NCBI GenBank assembly: GCA_030695565.1
Contig: JAUYRZ010000064.1
Location: 35,284-99,283, forward strand
DNA from: Archangium sp.
GTDB lineage: Bacteria > Myxococcota > Myxococcia > Myxococcales > Myxococcaceae
Reading direction: 5' to 3'
Length of the DNA: 64,000 nucleotides
In this document: piece after piece, positions 27,756-37,370 of the stretch
Layout of the letters: each line of letters opens with the position of its first letter
How positions within the stretch are numbered: the first letter of the stretch is position 1
Position numbers and translations under genes: made by a program
The notes under the pieces: model-generated
Databases searched by the model: none
What the model saw: the letters and a program-made list of their open reading frames with translations, nothing else
Told to the model about the DNA's origin: nothing

Positions 27756-30700
27756 TCAGTGGGGCAGGCTCGTCGTCGCGCCCCGCGCTGGCTGCCGGGC
27801 CGCGTCGATCACCTTCTTCACCGCGCGCAACGTGGCACCGACGTCCGACAAGGCGTCGACCGCGGGCGCCCCGCGCCGGAGCGCGGTCTCGGCGAGCGTG
27901 GCGGCTTGCACCACTCGGGGCGCGCCCAACACGCTCGCAGAGCGTCTGAGCAGGTCGAGTCGCTGCTGGATTCTCAAGCTCTCCTCCGACGCCGGCCCCG
28001 CAACGACCTCGGTCATCAAGTCGGCAAAGTCGCTCAGGAACTGCTCGATGAGGAAGAAGAACTTCGCCGGCGACTCCACGGTCTGGGCAATCAGCCCATT
28101 GTCGAGACCCGGCAACGCCGGCAACGCGCCATCGCCGCTCGCGATGAAGCGGGGCACCACCAGGAGCGGAACACCGCGTGCCCTCTCCACGTGCTGCCGC
28201 ACCGTCCTCACGAGGTGCGCCGGCTCCATGGGCTTGGTGATGAAGTCATCGACGCCTGCCTTGAAGGCGCGCTCCCGCTCGGCCAGCACGGCGCCCGCGG
28301 TCAGCGAGATGATCGGCAGCGTCAACCCGAGCTCACCCCGGATGCACGCCGTCGCCTCCGGGCCGTCCATCAGGGGCATCTGCGTGTCCATCAAGATGAG
28401 GTCGAAGGCCGAGGCGCTGCAACGCAGCAGCTCGACCGCGGCGAGCCCGTTCTCGCGCGCCGTCACGATCGCGCCCTCCCGTTCGAGCAGCCGCTGCGCC
28501 ACCTCGCGGTTGAGCCGGCTGTCGTCCACCACCAACACCCGCACCCCTGTCAACCACTCGGACGCCCCGTCGAACTTCGTCGACGAGAGCTTCACCTGCG
28601 AAGCCTCATCGCCGCGGAGCACCTGGTTGAACGCGTTGAAGAGCGATGAGCCCGCGAAGACAGGGGGCAGCATGAACGCGCTGGCCAGCGACTGCCAGCC
28701 TGGCTCGACCTTCGAACCCAGCCCCACCACGGGCAGCAACGGCGTGAGGCGCGTGGAGAGCTCCGCGGCGCGAGCAGCGCTGACCCGGCTCATGTCGATC
28801 AGCACGCCGTCGAAACGTTCGCCCCTCGCGCGGCTCGAGCTGACGGCGTTCTCGAAGGCGCCCGGCTCGGCGACGTGCTCGAGCCTCCAGCCGAGGGCGC
28901 GAGCCAGCGCCCCGATGCGCGCGCCGTCGCCTTCTTCCAGCAGGGCGAGCAGCGAGACCGTGTGATCCAGCTGGCTGGACTGGTCGAGCTTGACGCTCAG
29001 CGAGGCCCAGAACTCGCTGCCTTCGCCGACCGCGCTCTTGACCCCCACCTCGCCGTCCATCAACTCGGCCAGCCGCCTCACGATCGACAGCCCCAGCCCC
29101 GTGCCTCCGAAGCGCCGCGTCGTCGACGCGTCAGCCTGGGTGAAGGGCGTGAAGAGCGCCTTCTGGATCTCGGGGGGAATGCCGATGCCCGTGTCTTTCA
29201 CGCTCACCAGCAGGCGCACCGTGTGGGCGCGCCGCTCGAGGCATGACACCGTGACGCTCACCTCACCCTGCTGCGTGAACTTGAGCGCATTCGAGATGAG
29301 GTTCAGCACGATCTGCCGCAGGCGGGTCGAGTCGCCCGACAGCCTGGCCGGCACGCCCTTGTCGAGGCGCACCGCGAACCGAAGCCCGGCCGTCTGCGCC
29401 TGAGGGAGCATCAGCTGTTCGACGCCGGCGAGCAGCTGGTCGAGATCGAAGGCGCGCTCCTCGAGCTTCATCTCGCCCGCTTCGATCTTCGAGATGTCGA
29501 GCACGTCGTTGATCACCCCCAGGAGCGACCGGCCGGCCAGCTGAATGCTCGAGACGGTCGAGCGCTGCTCGTCATCCAGCGTGCCCAGGCCCAGCAGGTG
29601 GCCCAGCCCGAGGATCGCGTTGAGTGGCGTGCGAATCTCGTGGCTCATGTTGGCGAGGAACTGGGTCTTCGCTTCGCTCGCGGCCTTCGCGGCCTCGCTC
29701 GCCGTGTGCAGGGCCCGTTCGGCGTCGCGCCGCGCCGTGATGTCCTGGATGGCGCCGTTGAGCCGAACCACCCGGCCACCTTCCTTCTCGGCCGCGCCCA
29801 GACTGCGCACCCAGATTTTCCGCCCTCGCGAGGTCAGCAGGGGCAGCTCGAGATCCCACCCGGTGCCCTGTTCCTTTGCCTCGCGGGTAACGCGCGCCAT
29901 CTCTTCGCGGCTGCCGTCGACGTAGAAGGTCGACAGGCCCTCGCTGGAAGGCGCGAAGCCCGGCGGCACCTCGAGAATCCGATAAGTCTCCGGTGTCCAC
30001 GTCATCTGGTCGGTTTCGAGATCGAGCATCCACGCCCCCACCCCGGCGAGCTGGCCAGCCCGCTCGAGAAACGCCTCGCTGTCACGCAGCTTGCGGCGCT
30101 CTTCGTTGGCGCCCGTCACGTCGGTGAAGGTGCCGTAGACCCACTCGGGTTTGCCTGCCGCGCGGGTGGCGATGCTGGCCCGGCTGAGCAGGCAGACCCA
30201 GGAGCCGTCCCGGTGCCGCATGCGCAGCTCGACCTCAGTGTTGGGCTGCTCGCCGCGCCCGTGTGCTGCCAGAAGTTCGAGGGCACGCTGGCGATCCTCG
30301 GGGTGGGCCAGCACCCTGAAGACCTCGGCCGTCAGCGCTCCGGCGTCCAGCCCCACCAACGCAGCCGAGGTCTCGTCGAACCTCGCCTGGCCCGTCTGAA
30401 GGTTGTATTCCCACGTGCCGACCCGGGTCGCGCGGACGATCGCGTTGATCCGGCCGCGCTGCTCGATCAGCTCGCGTTCGAGGCGCCTTCGTTCGGTGAT
30501 GTCGCTGCGGATCGAGACGAAGCGCTCCAATTGGCGGCTCTCATCGAGGAACGGCGCGATGATCGCGTCGACCCAGAAGAGCGAGCCATCGCGCGCGCGA
30601 TCACAGATCTCGCCCCGCCACGCCTTGCCTGCTCTGAGGGTCTGGGTGATCTGCGCGAAGAAGCCCGCGTCATGCACCCCCGACTCGAGAACGCGGTGAT

Positions 30701-32246
30701 CACGGCCGACCAGCTCTTCGCGGGTGAAGCCGCTGCGCTGACAGAACGCGTCGTTGACCTCGATGAACTCGCCGTTGGGCTTGCTCACCGCGAGCATGGT
30801 GTGCTCGCGCAGCGTCGACAGCAGCGCGTGATTCTCGTGGAGCGCGCGCGTCAGGGCCGCCTGGCTTTCCTTGAGCGCGGTCACGTCTTGCACGTGGACG
30901 AAGAAGCCCTGCACCACGCCGTCGTGAAGGTCGGGGATGTAGTGGGTGATGGTGTGCCGCGCCCCGTCTTCGCTCTCGATCTCGCGGTTGAAGATCTGCC
31001 GCTCACCCCGGAGCGCCGCGTCGATGAAGGGCCGGTTCTGCTCGTAGAGCTTCTTCCCGAGCAGCTCGCGCATCGTCATGCCACGCACGGCGCTCGACTC
31101 GACACCGAACCACGCACCGTAGGGCTCATTCGCGACGCGGTTGCGCTGCTCGGTGTCCCAGTAGCCGATGAGCGCCGGGAGCGCGTCGACGGCGCGCTGG
31201 AGCTCTCCCCAGGTCGCGAGCTGCGCCTTGCCGCGACGCAGGCGGCCGAGTGCAAAAGTCAGCCCGCTCACCAGCAGCGCAACCAAGCCCCCGACCCCGA
31301 GCACGAACGACGGAGACAGTTGCCCGAGCCCGGCGACGTAGCCTGCGGGTGCGTGCACCGTAAAGGCCCACCGCCTTCCGAACACCTCGCGCGTCAGCCG
31401 CACCGGCTCGAGCGCGGGGTCGCGGCCCGTGCCCGAGTCCGAAGAGTGCAACGTCAAGAAGGTATCGGTCGGTTCGTCGAGATCGACGACCTCGAACGGA
31501 AGCGGGAAGTCGATCGATCGCACCACCTCGTCGAGGATCAACGGGGCGTAGGTCCACCCGATGGTGCTGGCGACGCGGTCGAGCTCGACAGAGAACGTCG
31601 CCGAGGTGACGGGCAGCAGCAACAGCAGCGCTCGCTGCCCACGCGCCTGTGCCTGCACCAGCGTAATCGGCGCGGTCAGAGACGCCTCGCCGGTGCGCAT
31701 GGCTCGCTCGGCAGCGGCGCGACGCCGGGGCTCGGAAGCGATGTTGAGCCCCTGAGCACCGGGGTTGTTCGCCGAAGGCTCGATGTATCTGATGACCCAG
31801 TGCTCGACCGGGTTGGGCTCGAGATTTCGCACCGAGAAGCCGGCCCCCACGTCCGCCCGAGCGGTGCTGAGGTATTCCTGCTCATCGCCCGGTCGCACCC
31901 GGTCGATGAAGCCAAAGCCCAGCGCCCCTGGGAACTCGCGCGCGATGTCGCGGGTCGCGGAATAGCGGGTGAAGGCTGACGCCGTGAGGTGAGCGCCGCC
32001 CGTGACCACCGCTCCGCGCGCCCCGCGCAGTCCATATTCGTAGGAGTGGAGCCGTTGCAGCAGCGCGGCGACGGTCCTCTCGCTGTCACCCAGCAAGGCC
32101 GCCTGGGCTCTCTGGGCGTTCTGGGCGGCGACGGTGGTCGCGACGAAGCCGCTGAGAATGAGGCACAGCCCAGCGGCGGCGAAGGCCCTCGCGGCCTCGC
32201 GCGAGCGCAACTTCGAGGGAGGCCGGGCCTTGAAAGGTGGAGTCAT
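27756..32246 (-). CDS. CHASE/PAS hybrid sensor histidine kinase with receivers and HPt-like tail
   Basis: A 1496-residue membrane kinase. Order: TM helix (~20-40), CHASE-type periplasmic sensor (~60-270, [17 protein letters not shown]), TM (~300-322), four PAS/PAC units (~345-845), HisKA with [10 protein letters not shown] (H869), HATPase_c ([27 protein letters not shown]), a degenerate receiver (~1090-1200), a full receiver ([26 protein letters not shown]1287) and a C-terminal HPt-like helical bundle. In the HPt-like segment [13 protein letters not shown] the phosphorylatable His is replaced by Asp1431, so relay beyond the receiver probably needs another HPt. CHASE domains bind small ligands such as cytokinin-like or lipid signals. 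No partner regulator is adjacent. Confidence 0.93.
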   Translation of the reverse strand: MTPPFKARPPSKLRSREAARAFAAAGLCLILSGFVATTVAAQNAQRAQAALLGDSERTVAALLQRLHSYEYGLRGARGAVVTGGAHLTASAFTRYSATRDIAREFPGALGFGFIDRVRPGDEQEYLSTARADVGAGFSVRNLEPNPVEHWVIRYIEPSANNPGAQGLNIASEPRRRAAAERAMRTGEASLTAPITLVQAQARGQRALLLLLPVTSATFSVELDRVASTIGWTYAPLILDEVVRSIDFPLPFEVVDLDEPTDTFLTLHSSDSGTGRDPALEPVRLTREVFGRRWAFTVHAPAGYVAGLGQLSPSFVLGVGGLVALLVSGLTFALGRLRRGKAQLATWGELQRAVDALPALIGYWDTEQRNRVANEPYGAWFGVESSAVRGMTMRELLGKKLYEQNRPFIDAALRGERQIFNREIESEDGARHTITHYIPDLHDGVVQGFFVHVQDVTALKESQAALTRALHENHALLSTLREHTMLAVSKPNGEFIEVNDAFCQRSGFTREELVGRDHRVLESGVHDAGFFAQITQTLRAGKAWRGEICDRARDGSLFWVDAIIAPFLDESRQLERFVSIRSDITERRRLERELIEQRGRINAIVRATRVGTWEYNLQTGQARFDETSAALVGLDAGALTAEVFRVLAHPEDRQRALELLAAHGRGEQPNTEVELRMRHRDGSWVCLLSRASIATRAAGKPEWVYGTFTDVTGANEERRKLRDSEAFLERAGQLAGVGAWMLDLETDQMTWTPETYRILEVPPGFAPSSEGLSTFYVDGSREEMARVTREAKEQGTGWDLELPLLTSRGRKIWVRSLGAAEKEGGRVVRLNGAIQDITARRDAERALHTASEAAKAASEAKTQFLANMSHEIRTPLNAILGLGHLLGLGTLDDEQRSTVSSIQLAGRSLLGVINDVLDISKIEAGEMKLEERAFDLDQLLAGVEQLMLPQAQTAGLRFAVRLDKGVPARLSGDSTRLRQIVLNLISNALKFTQQGEVSVTVSCLERRAHTVRLLVSVKDTGIGIPPEIQKALFTPFTQADASTTRRFGGTGLGLSIVRRLAELMDGEVGVKSAVGEGSEFWASLSVKLDQSSQLDHTVSLLALLEEGDGARIGALARALGWRLEHVAEPGAFENAVSSSRARGERFDGVLIDMSRVSAARAAELSTRLTPLLPVVGLGSKVEPGWQSLASAFMLPPVFAGSSLFNAFNQVLRGDEASQVKLSSTKFDGASEWLTGVRVLVVDDSRLNREVAQRLLEREGAIVTARENGLAAVELLRCSASAFDLILMDTQMPLMDGPEATACIRGELGLTLPIISLTAGAVLAERERAFKAGVDDFITKPMEPAHLVRTVRQHVERARGVPLLVVPRFIASGDGALPALPGLDNGLIAQTVESPAKFFFLIEQFLSDFADLMTEVVAGPASEESLRIQQRLDLLRRSASVLGAPRVVQAATLAETALRRGAPAVDALSDVGATLRAVKKVIDAARQPARGATTSLPH

Positions 32247-32334
32247 GGAGAAACCTTCGAAGCGAGGAGAGGGCCAACGCGATCATCCTGAACTTCGGAT
32301 CGAGTCAGCGAAGAACCGGGGTCGGCCCGGACCG

Positions 32335-33465
32335 TCAGGCAGCGCGGCGCCGCTCCTGCGCTGAGGCGCACGGGTAGTCCGTGTACCCCTCGGCACCGCC
32401 GCCATAGAGCGTCCTGGGGTCGGCCTCAGCGAGCGCGACCCCTTCGTGAACGCGACGCACGAGATCGGGGTTGGCCACGAAGGCGCGCCCGAACGCGACG
32501 GCATCGAGCGCTCCACGTCGAATCAGCTGCTCGGCGTGCTCGGGCGAGAGGCCCCCGTTGCCGACCAGCCTGCCTGAGTAGTGCGCGCGGAAGAGGTTCA
32601 CCATCAGCTCGAGATCCGGCGTGCCGCCCCAGGCGTTCGTGTCGGCGAGGTGCGCCCAGGCGAGCTTCAAGGGCTCGATCAGGCGCGCCAACGCGAGCGT
32701 GGTGTCAGCGGGCGCCGGGTCGCGTACGTCGTTGTAGCGGGCGAAGGGAGAGAGGCGCACGCCGACCCGAGAACTCCCGACGGCGCTCGAGACCACCCGC
32801 AGCACTTCTTCCAGAAAATGCAGGCGGCGCTCGACGGTTCCGCCCCAGACGTCGGTGCGCCGGTTGAGCGTGGGCGACATGAACTGGTGAGGGAGATAGC
32901 CGTTGGCCGCGTGCACCTCGACGCCGTCGAAGCCCGCGGCCCTGGCCAGGCGGGCGGCCCGCCCGTAGGCCTCGATGACCTGCTCGATCTCGTCTGTGCT
33001 CATCTCGCGGGAGGGGGTGGCCTCGAGCCGGCCGTAGCGGCCGTCGGCGAGTTCGCCGAAGACCTGCAACAGCTCGAGGGCATCGTTGACGCCGGAGGGG
33101 GACAGGGGGGCTCGGCCCCCGAGCAACGACGAGGCGCCGACCGCGCCACAATGCCAGAGCTGCACCACGATCGTGCCGCCAGCGGCGTGCACTGCGTCGG
33201 TCACCCGTTTCCAGCCTGCCACGTGAGCGGCGGAGAAGAGCCCCGGGGAGCGCTCGAACGCACAGCTCGAAGCGGCCACATGGGTGGCCTCGGTGATGAT
33301 CAGCCCTGCCGGGGCGCGCTGGACGTAGTGCTCGACCATCAAGCGCGTCGGCGTTCCATCAGCGTCTGCCCTGCACCGCGTGAGAGGGGCCATCACCAAC
33401 GCGTTGCGAAGCCGCAGGCTGCCCAGTTCGATGGGTGCCAGCAGCGCCTCGATCCGGTCGGTCAT
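32335..33465 (-). CDS. Old Yellow Enzyme family NADH:flavin oxidoreductase
   Basis: A 376-residue FMN-dependent ene-reductase. The ATG at 33465 (MTDRIEALLAPIELG) is preferred to one eight codons upstream. Family marks are LRNALVMAPLTRCRA at the barrel entry, TEATHVAAS, GGTIVVQLWHCGAVGAS, FDGVEVHAANGYLPHQFMSP (substrate-binding region), ERRLHFLEEVLRVV and GNGGLSPEHAE, followed by DAVAFGRAFVANPDLV (FMN phosphate site). Most like the N-ethylmaleimide reductase / xenobiotic reductase group, which reduces activated C=C bonds or nitro-esters with NAD(P)H. It stands alone. Confidence 0.93.
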   Translation of the reverse strand: MTDRIEALLAPIELGSLRLRNALVMAPLTRCRADADGTPTRLMVEHYVQRAPAGLIITEATHVAASSCAFERSPGLFSAAHVAGWKRVTDAVHAAGGTIVVQLWHCGAVGASSLLGGRAPLSPSGVNDALELLQVFGELADGRYGRLEATPSREMSTDEIEQVIEAYGRAARLARAAGFDGVEVHAANGYLPHQFMSPTLNRRTDVWGGTVERRLHFLEEVLRVVSSAVGSSRVGVRLSPFARYNDVRDPAPADTTLALARLIEPLKLAWAHLADTNAWGGTPDLELMVNLFRAHYSGRLVGNGGLSPEHAEQLIRRGALDAVAFGRAFVANPDLVRRVHEGVALAEADPRTLYGGGAEGYTDYPCASAQERRRAA

Positions 33466-33579
33466 GAGCGCCCAGTCAGCAAGCCACACGCCAGCGCAAT
33501 GCCACGCGGTTCAAGCCGCTTGGGTCGGCACTGCCTGGGTCCTTCAGGACTGAAGAGGCGATGATGACCCAGCCCGGCG

Positions 33580-34203
33580 TCAGAAGTGCCCCTGAAGGCT
33601 CGCGCCGAGCGGTGCTCCGGGTGCGCCGGGCACGAACGAGACGTCTCGTTCGAGCCACCGGGCCGGCTTGGCGAAACCCGCGATCGCCATGCAGAGCCCG
33701 ACGAGCTGCACGGACACGTTGAGTCCGATCCCCGCGATCGTGAAGGCGTTGGCGAACGGTGCTGCGCCCTCCCGGTAGCCGAGGATCGGCCCCGCGAGCG
33801 GGACAGCCATCAGCGGGGTGCGCGTGGTCAACGCGAGGACTGCCATCGGCAGGTAGGCCGCGCTGAAGGCGATGCTGCCGCGGGCGACCATTTCCCAGTG
33901 CGGCTCCTGCGCCCTGTGAAACCCTGGAGGCATTGGCTGACTCTCTTTGAAACGCTCCGGGTGGGTCGCATCACCGCGGCGGATGGTCGCGGGGGCACCA
34001 ACGCGCTGAACCGGGAGCCGCGGCTCACACTGCCCCGAGAGGCAGACGTTCTCATGGCGGCAGTCCGCGTCTTGCGTGCAGAGGAACTGGCAGCTGCCGG
34101 CCACGCACTGAGCTCCGAGCGCGCAGGGGCCACAGGCAGCGCTCTGGGCGTGGGCAGCCCACGTCAGCAGCGCGCTGATCAAACCGAGAGTTCGGGCATT
34201 CAT
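33580..34203 (-). CDS. Exported Cys-rich protein with transmembrane C-terminal region
   Basis: A 207-residue protein. A signal peptide (MNARTLGLISALLTWAAHAQS) is followed by a compact Cys-rich module, residues ~23-58 (ACGPCALGAQCVAGSCQF, then CTQDADCRHENVCLSGQCE), similar to the Dickkopf/EGF-like modules common in myxobacteria. A linker leads to two or three hydrophobic segments (GSIAFSAAYLPMAVLALT, FANAFTIAGIGLNVSVQLVGLC). The end is VPGAPGAPLGASLQGHF. Function unknown; probably an inner-membrane protein with an external Cys-rich head. A copy lacking the membrane part lies at 37.4 kb. Confidence 0.78.
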   Translation of the reverse strand: MNARTLGLISALLTWAAHAQSAACGPCALGAQCVAGSCQFLCTQDADCRHENVCLSGQCEPRLPVQRVGAPATIRRGDATHPERFKESQPMPPGFHRAQEPHWEMVARGSIAFSAAYLPMAVLALTTRTPLMAVPLAGPILGYREGAAPFANAFTIAGIGLNVSVQLVGLCMAIAGFAKPARWLERDVSFVPGAPGAPLGASLQGHF

Positions 34204-34325
34204 GGAAGAGGCGTCATGTCACCTGCGCGCGCCGCGGTGCATCACCCAGCCCTCTCCAGAAGGAGAGGCGGTAGCATCGGGGCGGCGCTGCCCGCAGGCA
34301 GTCGCCGAACGCTGACGAGCTCAGT

Positions 34326-35105
34326 TCAGTACGCCCAGCGCAGCCCCTTCAACGCAGCGGGATGAAACACGGTGCCGTGCGTCTCACCGGCAAACGCATC
34401 GACCTGCCAGTGCAGCGTCTTCGGCGCCGCCTTCTTCAAGCTCGCCTTGAGCGCCTTCACCCCATGACCGAGGCTCTCTTCTTCGACCGCCACGTAGAGC
34501 CGGCGTTCGGTCGCGTCTTGCTCCTTGAGCTCCGCGGCCGCCGACTTCACCAGCGCCTGGTTGTTCCACCAGAGGCTCGGGCTGATCGCGAGGTACGTGT
34601 CGAACAACGAAGGCTGCACGAAGAACGTCTCGAGCACGAACAGCCCCGCCAGTGACTCGCCGATGATCCCGCGCTTGCCGTCTTCCCGGTACGTCTTCGC
34701 GATGAAGGGCATCACCTCGGTCTCGAGGAACGTTCGATAGGCCGCCGAGCCGCCCACCTGCGGAGCGATCTTCTTGTCATCGGCACTCTCGGTGGGCCCG
34801 GTGAGATCCCGCTTCCGCTCCGTGCTCTGTACGCCCACGAGAATGGTGGGCACCATCGTCCCGTTGGCCATGCCGATCTGCAGCAGGCCCAGAATGTGGA
34901 GCAGATCCTGATCGAACCCGCCGTCGATCAAATAGAGCACCGGGTACCGCTTCATCCCCTCTGCGTAGTCAGCCGGAAGATAGACGTTGAGCTGACGGGT
35001 CTCGTGCAGCACCTCGGAAGAGAAGACGTGCGAAGTACCGACCACCAACGGCTGGGAGGTGGGCGCCGCGGCGAGCAGGCCGGCCACCAAGAACAACGAG
35101 TGCAT
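34326..35105 (-). CDS. Exported alpha/beta-hydrolase esterase (esterase D/IroE-like)
   Basis: A 259-residue enzyme with a signal peptide (MHSLFLVAGLLAAAPTS). The pattern RQLNVYLPADYAEGMKRYPVLYLIDGG and the nucleophile elbow GIIGESLAGLFVLETFF (Ser in GESLAG), then ISPSLWW, are typical of the putative esterase family that includes S-formylglutathione hydrolase and siderophore esterases such as IroE/BesA. The catalytic His is probably in GETHGTVFHPAALKG near the end. No siderophore genes are present in the window, so the substrate is open. Upstream of its start lies the scrambled region. Confidence 0.88.
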   Translation of the reverse strand: MHSLFLVAGLLAAAPTSQPLVVGTSHVFSSEVLHETRQLNVYLPADYAEGMKRYPVLYLIDGGFDQDLLHILGLLQIGMANGTMVPTILVGVQSTERKRDLTGPTESADDKKIAPQVGGSAAYRTFLETEVMPFIAKTYREDGKRGIIGESLAGLFVLETFFVQPSLFDTYLAISPSLWWNNQALVKSAAAELKEQDATERRLYVAVEEESLGHGVKALKASLKKAAPKTLHWQVDAFAGETHGTVFHPAALKGLRWAY

Positions 35106-35114
35106 GCCGCAACG

Positions 35115-35288
35115 CTAGTCCCGAACGCGCTTTCGCGTGCGCAGCAGAAACAGGCCGACGAGCGCGATCATGACCACCGACGCGTACCCCAAGGAGGCCT
35201 GCGCCCAGCACGCCGGCGCCACCATCGCGGGTGTGTGCAAGGGCGCGGGGATGATCGAGCCCAACATGGCCACCATGCTGGCGTTCAT
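35115..35288 (-). pseudogene. Orphan MYXO-CTERM-like tail fused in frame to antisense argJ fragment
   Basis: Reading leftward, the last codons before the TAG at 35115-35117 give [19 protein letters not shown], the hydrophobic helix plus Arg cluster expected at the very end of a MYXO-CTERM protein. Upstream of that the sequence is the complement of the copied argJ piece, so the original gene body is gone. By chance the frame stays open to an ATG at 35288 (57 codons). I interpret it as the decapitated 3' end of a lost surface-protein gene, with the junction at the shared GAGCGCGATCATGAC sequence. Confidence 0.55.
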
Positions 35289-35344
35289 GGCCACCGATCG
35301 CGGCGAGCAGCTTCAACGCGGTGCACGTCGACACGCACACCAGC
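35160..35344 (+). pseudogene. Copied internal fragment of argJ with a 44-bp deletion
   Basis: Positions 35160-35298 match 26386-26524 of argJ with two mismatches in 139 bases, and 35299-35344 match 26569-26614 exactly. The 44 bases between these blocks in argJ are missing here, which shifts the frame, and neither end of the gene is present. The near identity means a recent copy. It cannot encode a working enzyme. Confidence 0.92.
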
Positions 35345-35549
35345 CGCGAGCTCAACGCGCTCGAGGCACCGACGGGAAAGTACTGCTCGCGATCCCACCC
35401 ATTTCAAGACACGACATGTACGCAGACAAACGACACCTAGACGCTGGTGCGCGAAACAATAAATAGATACTCTTCAGGTCCAGCGAAAGCTGGGTGGCCA
35501 GACGGCTGCTCACCAATACCAACAACGCATTTTCGGGGATATACATCTA
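35345..35549. other. AT-richer gene-free leader of the collagen-like gene
   Basis: About 205 bases without a supportable gene, visibly poorer in G+C than the surroundings (29 of 60 in the line starting 35401). A 15-base match (35494-35508) to the start region of the tail-anchored gene at 27641-27655, also reading SRLAT on the minus strand, hints at another gene scrap. The stretch AACAATAAATAGATAC near 35453-35470 could hold a -10 element for the downstream gene, but no clear -35 is seen. Confidence 0.4.
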
Positions 35550-36959
35550 ATGACAAAGCAGTACTCGCTTCGCGCCTTCTGTACTGTAGTCATTCTTCTT
35601 CTTCCTGGTTTGGGTAAGGCTCAGGTCATCGATAGCTTTAACGATGGAGCCCAGAGCGTGGCCGCCTGTGGCACCAATGTATTCCAGACATTCGCCAGCT
35701 CCACGATTCTGGGCGGGCGCCGCGAGCTTGCCGCGCGCGACGCGCAAAGTTGCGTTTTTGGTGGACAGGCACGGGTCACCACTTATTCCTCTGGAACGGC
35801 TGAGTTCTTTGGCGCCTCTGCCCCTGAAGATTGGTTGCTCTACGGAACCGAGATCGGATCCCTCGGCGGCACCAACGTAGGGTCGCCGTTGAATCTCGCC
35901 AGAACTATCAACCACACGATTCGAATCGACATCGTCAATATTCCGGCCGGGGGACCACATGGCGTTACTGTTCGCCTTCGCTCGGGATCCTCAACACGCA
36001 GCATCTACTGGGCGCCCGTGGTCCTCGGCACCAACATCATCCCTCTCTCTGAGTTCCCGGGGTTGACTGTTGCCGAGGCGGCCGACATCGACGGGATCAG
36101 TTTCCAAACATACATCAACGTCGGCAACACGGTCGGCACCGGAATGATCTTCAGCGAGTTCCGCTTCGACGCCCCCATTCCTCGCTCGTCACTCATTACG
36201 CAGACTGCGTTGCCCGTCGGCAACGCCAGTTGCCCCAATGGCGGAGTACGAATCGAATCAGGCGTGGACAACGGATTTGGCGCCGGTACCCCTGATGACG
36301 GCATCCTGCACGCCAATGAAGTCACGGCAACGAGCAATGTGTGCAATGGGGTTGCGGGCGCGACTGGGGCTGCGGGCGCGACTGGGGCTACGGGCGCGAC
36401 TGGGGCTGCGGGCGCGACTGGGGCTGCGGGCGCGACTGGGGCTGCGGGCGCGACTGGGGCTACGGGCGCGACTGGGGCTGCGGGGGCCACTGGTCCTGCG
36501 GGAGAGTCTGTCATTGGCGCGTCCGAACCTGCGGGGGCCAATTGCGCAACTGGAGGTGCCAGCTACCTGTCGGGCGGAGTCACAATCTATGTGTGTAATG
36601 GAGCCGCTGGCGCGGCAGGTATGTCGGGCTCGGCGGGTGCAACTGGCCCGGCGGGTGCAACTGGCCCGGCGGGTGCGACTGGCCCGGCGGGCGCGACTGG
36701 CCCAGCGGGTGCGGCAGGGGTCGATGGTTCGGCGGGTCCGGCGGGTCCGGCGGGCGAGGCAGGGGTCGGTGGTCCGGCGGGTCCGGCGGGTCCGGCGGGT
36801 CCGGTCGGTCCGGTCGGTCCGGGCGGTCCGGTCGGTCCGGCAGGGAGCGCGGCGGCGAGCGGCTGTTCGGCAGTGGGCGCGCCAGCGAGCAGCTGGGGCA
36901 TGATCCTGGTGGGCCTTGGGTTGTTCGTGATGCGCCGTTCGCGTTCGCGTCTCGCCTAG
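35550..36959 (+). CDS. Secreted collagen-like surface protein with MYXO-CTERM-like tail
   Basis: A 469-residue exported protein. Signal peptide ([20 protein letters not shown]), then an N-terminal beta-rich domain (~25-215) resembling carbohydrate-binding/adhesin modules. A DUF7151-like unit with conserved cysteines follows ([19 protein letters not shown] ... ILHANEV), then a first Gly-X-Y run (GATGAA units), a short interruption with CATGG and CNGAAG, and a second Gly-X-Y run rich in GPAG and GPVG. The end, [19 protein letters not shown] with [13 protein letters not shown], is a MYXO-CTERM-like anchor. The collagen stalk probably trimerises and projects the head. The 5' half is clearly lower in G+C than its neighbours (26 of 60 in the line at 35581), suggesting transfer. 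Confidence 0.9.
   Translation: MTKQYSLRAFCTVVILLLPGLGKAQVIDSFNDGAQSVAACGTNVFQTFASSTILGGRRELAARDAQSCVFGGQARVTTYSSGTAEFFGASAPEDWLLYGTEIGSLGGTNVGSPLNLARTINHTIRIDIVNIPAGGPHGVTVRLRSGSSTRSIYWAPVVLGTNIIPLSEFPGLTVAEAADIDGISFQTYINVGNTVGTGMIFSEFRFDAPIPRSSLITQTALPVGNASCPNGGVRIESGVDNGFGAGTPDDGILHANEVTATSNVCNGVAGATGAAGATGATGATGAAGATGAAGATGAAGATGATGATGAAGATGPAGESVIGASEPAGANCATGGASYLSGGVTIYVCNGAAGAAGMSGSAGATGPAGATGPAGATGPAGATGPAGAAGVDGSAGPAGPAGEAGVGGPAGPAGPAGPVGPVGPGGPVGPAGSAAASGCSAVGAPASSWGMILVGLGLFVMRRSRSRLA
36354..36479 (+). repeat. 18-bp tandem repeat, seven units, encoding Gly-X-Y triplets
   Basis: Seven consecutive 18-bp units (GCGGGCGCGACTGGGGCT, with ACG as first codon in two of them) encode AGATGA. 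Near-identity of the units points to recent expansion by slippage. Confidence 0.93.
36631..36846 (+). repeat. Second collagen-coding repeat block (9- and 18-bp units)
   Basis: GCGGGTGCAACTGGCCCG-type 18-bp units pass into 9-bp units GCGGGTCCG and GTCGGTCCG, all in the Gly-X-Y frame. The opposite strand also reads as Gly/Pro repeats because of the base symmetry, but it has no signal peptide or context for a gene. Confidence 0.9.
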
Positions 36960-37212
36960 GCCTTTCCAAGGGTCGTCGGCTGGCCAGCCCAAGCGCTGGT
37001 ACAGCCGAGGCGACGTGCCCGGGACCTCGCCGCAGTTCACTGCGTGGAGGTCAACGTTCTGGAGGTGCAGCGCCGTTTTGAAGAGCTTCAGGCTGCCGCG
37101 AAAACCGGTGTGCACGAAGGATGACGGGGAGGGCCTCTCGAGGCTCTCCTTGTCTGTCGCGGGTGACGACCGTTCCGGTGAAGTGCTGCTTCAACGCGTC
37201 CGCATTACCGCA
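36960..37212. other. Gene-free stretch after the collagen-like gene
   Basis: About 250 bases with no convincing reading frame. Short frames exist on the minus strand (for example through DLHAVNCGEVPGTSPRLYQ) but have no recognisable domain or start signal. Together with the next two entries it looks like decayed gene material at the right edge of the island. Confidence 0.4.
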
Positions 37213-37350
37213 GGTCGGTCGCCGCGGAGGCCAACTCGTCACCAGTCACCTCACAGCGCACGCTGAGCTGTTTGAGCACGTCGAGCGCCTCGATGCGGAG
37301 CGCCGCCTCTCGAAGGGCTTGCGAAGCGCGTCTCGTACGCCTTCTTCACC
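37213..37350 (-). pseudogene. Decayed fragment of the tail-anchored protein gene
   Basis: This stretch aligns with about 27313-27462 of the tail-anchored gene. On the minus strand it reads VRCEVTGDELASAATDLR then a stop, against VRCDVTGDEVASAVTDPA in the intact gene, and the block GAAGCGCGTCTCGTACGCCTTCTT is exact. The sequence between has lost about a dozen bases and the frame. No start or tail anchor remains. Confidence 0.8.
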
Positions 37351-37370
37351 GTTCGCGGTCCTCGGCCTGC

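Noticed and set aside
29598..31979. A 793-codon plus-strand frame opposite the CHASE/PAS hybrid kinase
   Set aside because: Complement of a gene with clear PAS and kinase motifs; composition is typical of an antisense shadow.
34246..34269. A further REP-like copy after the esterase gene
   Set aside because: Only CCCTCTCC and GGAGAG arms are recognisable; too degenerate to list as a feature.
36587..36901. Minus-strand Gly/Pro collagen-like frame opposite the second collagen block
   Set aside because: Arises because GGT/CCG-rich repeats read as Gly/Pro on both strands; it lacks start signals, export signal and context.
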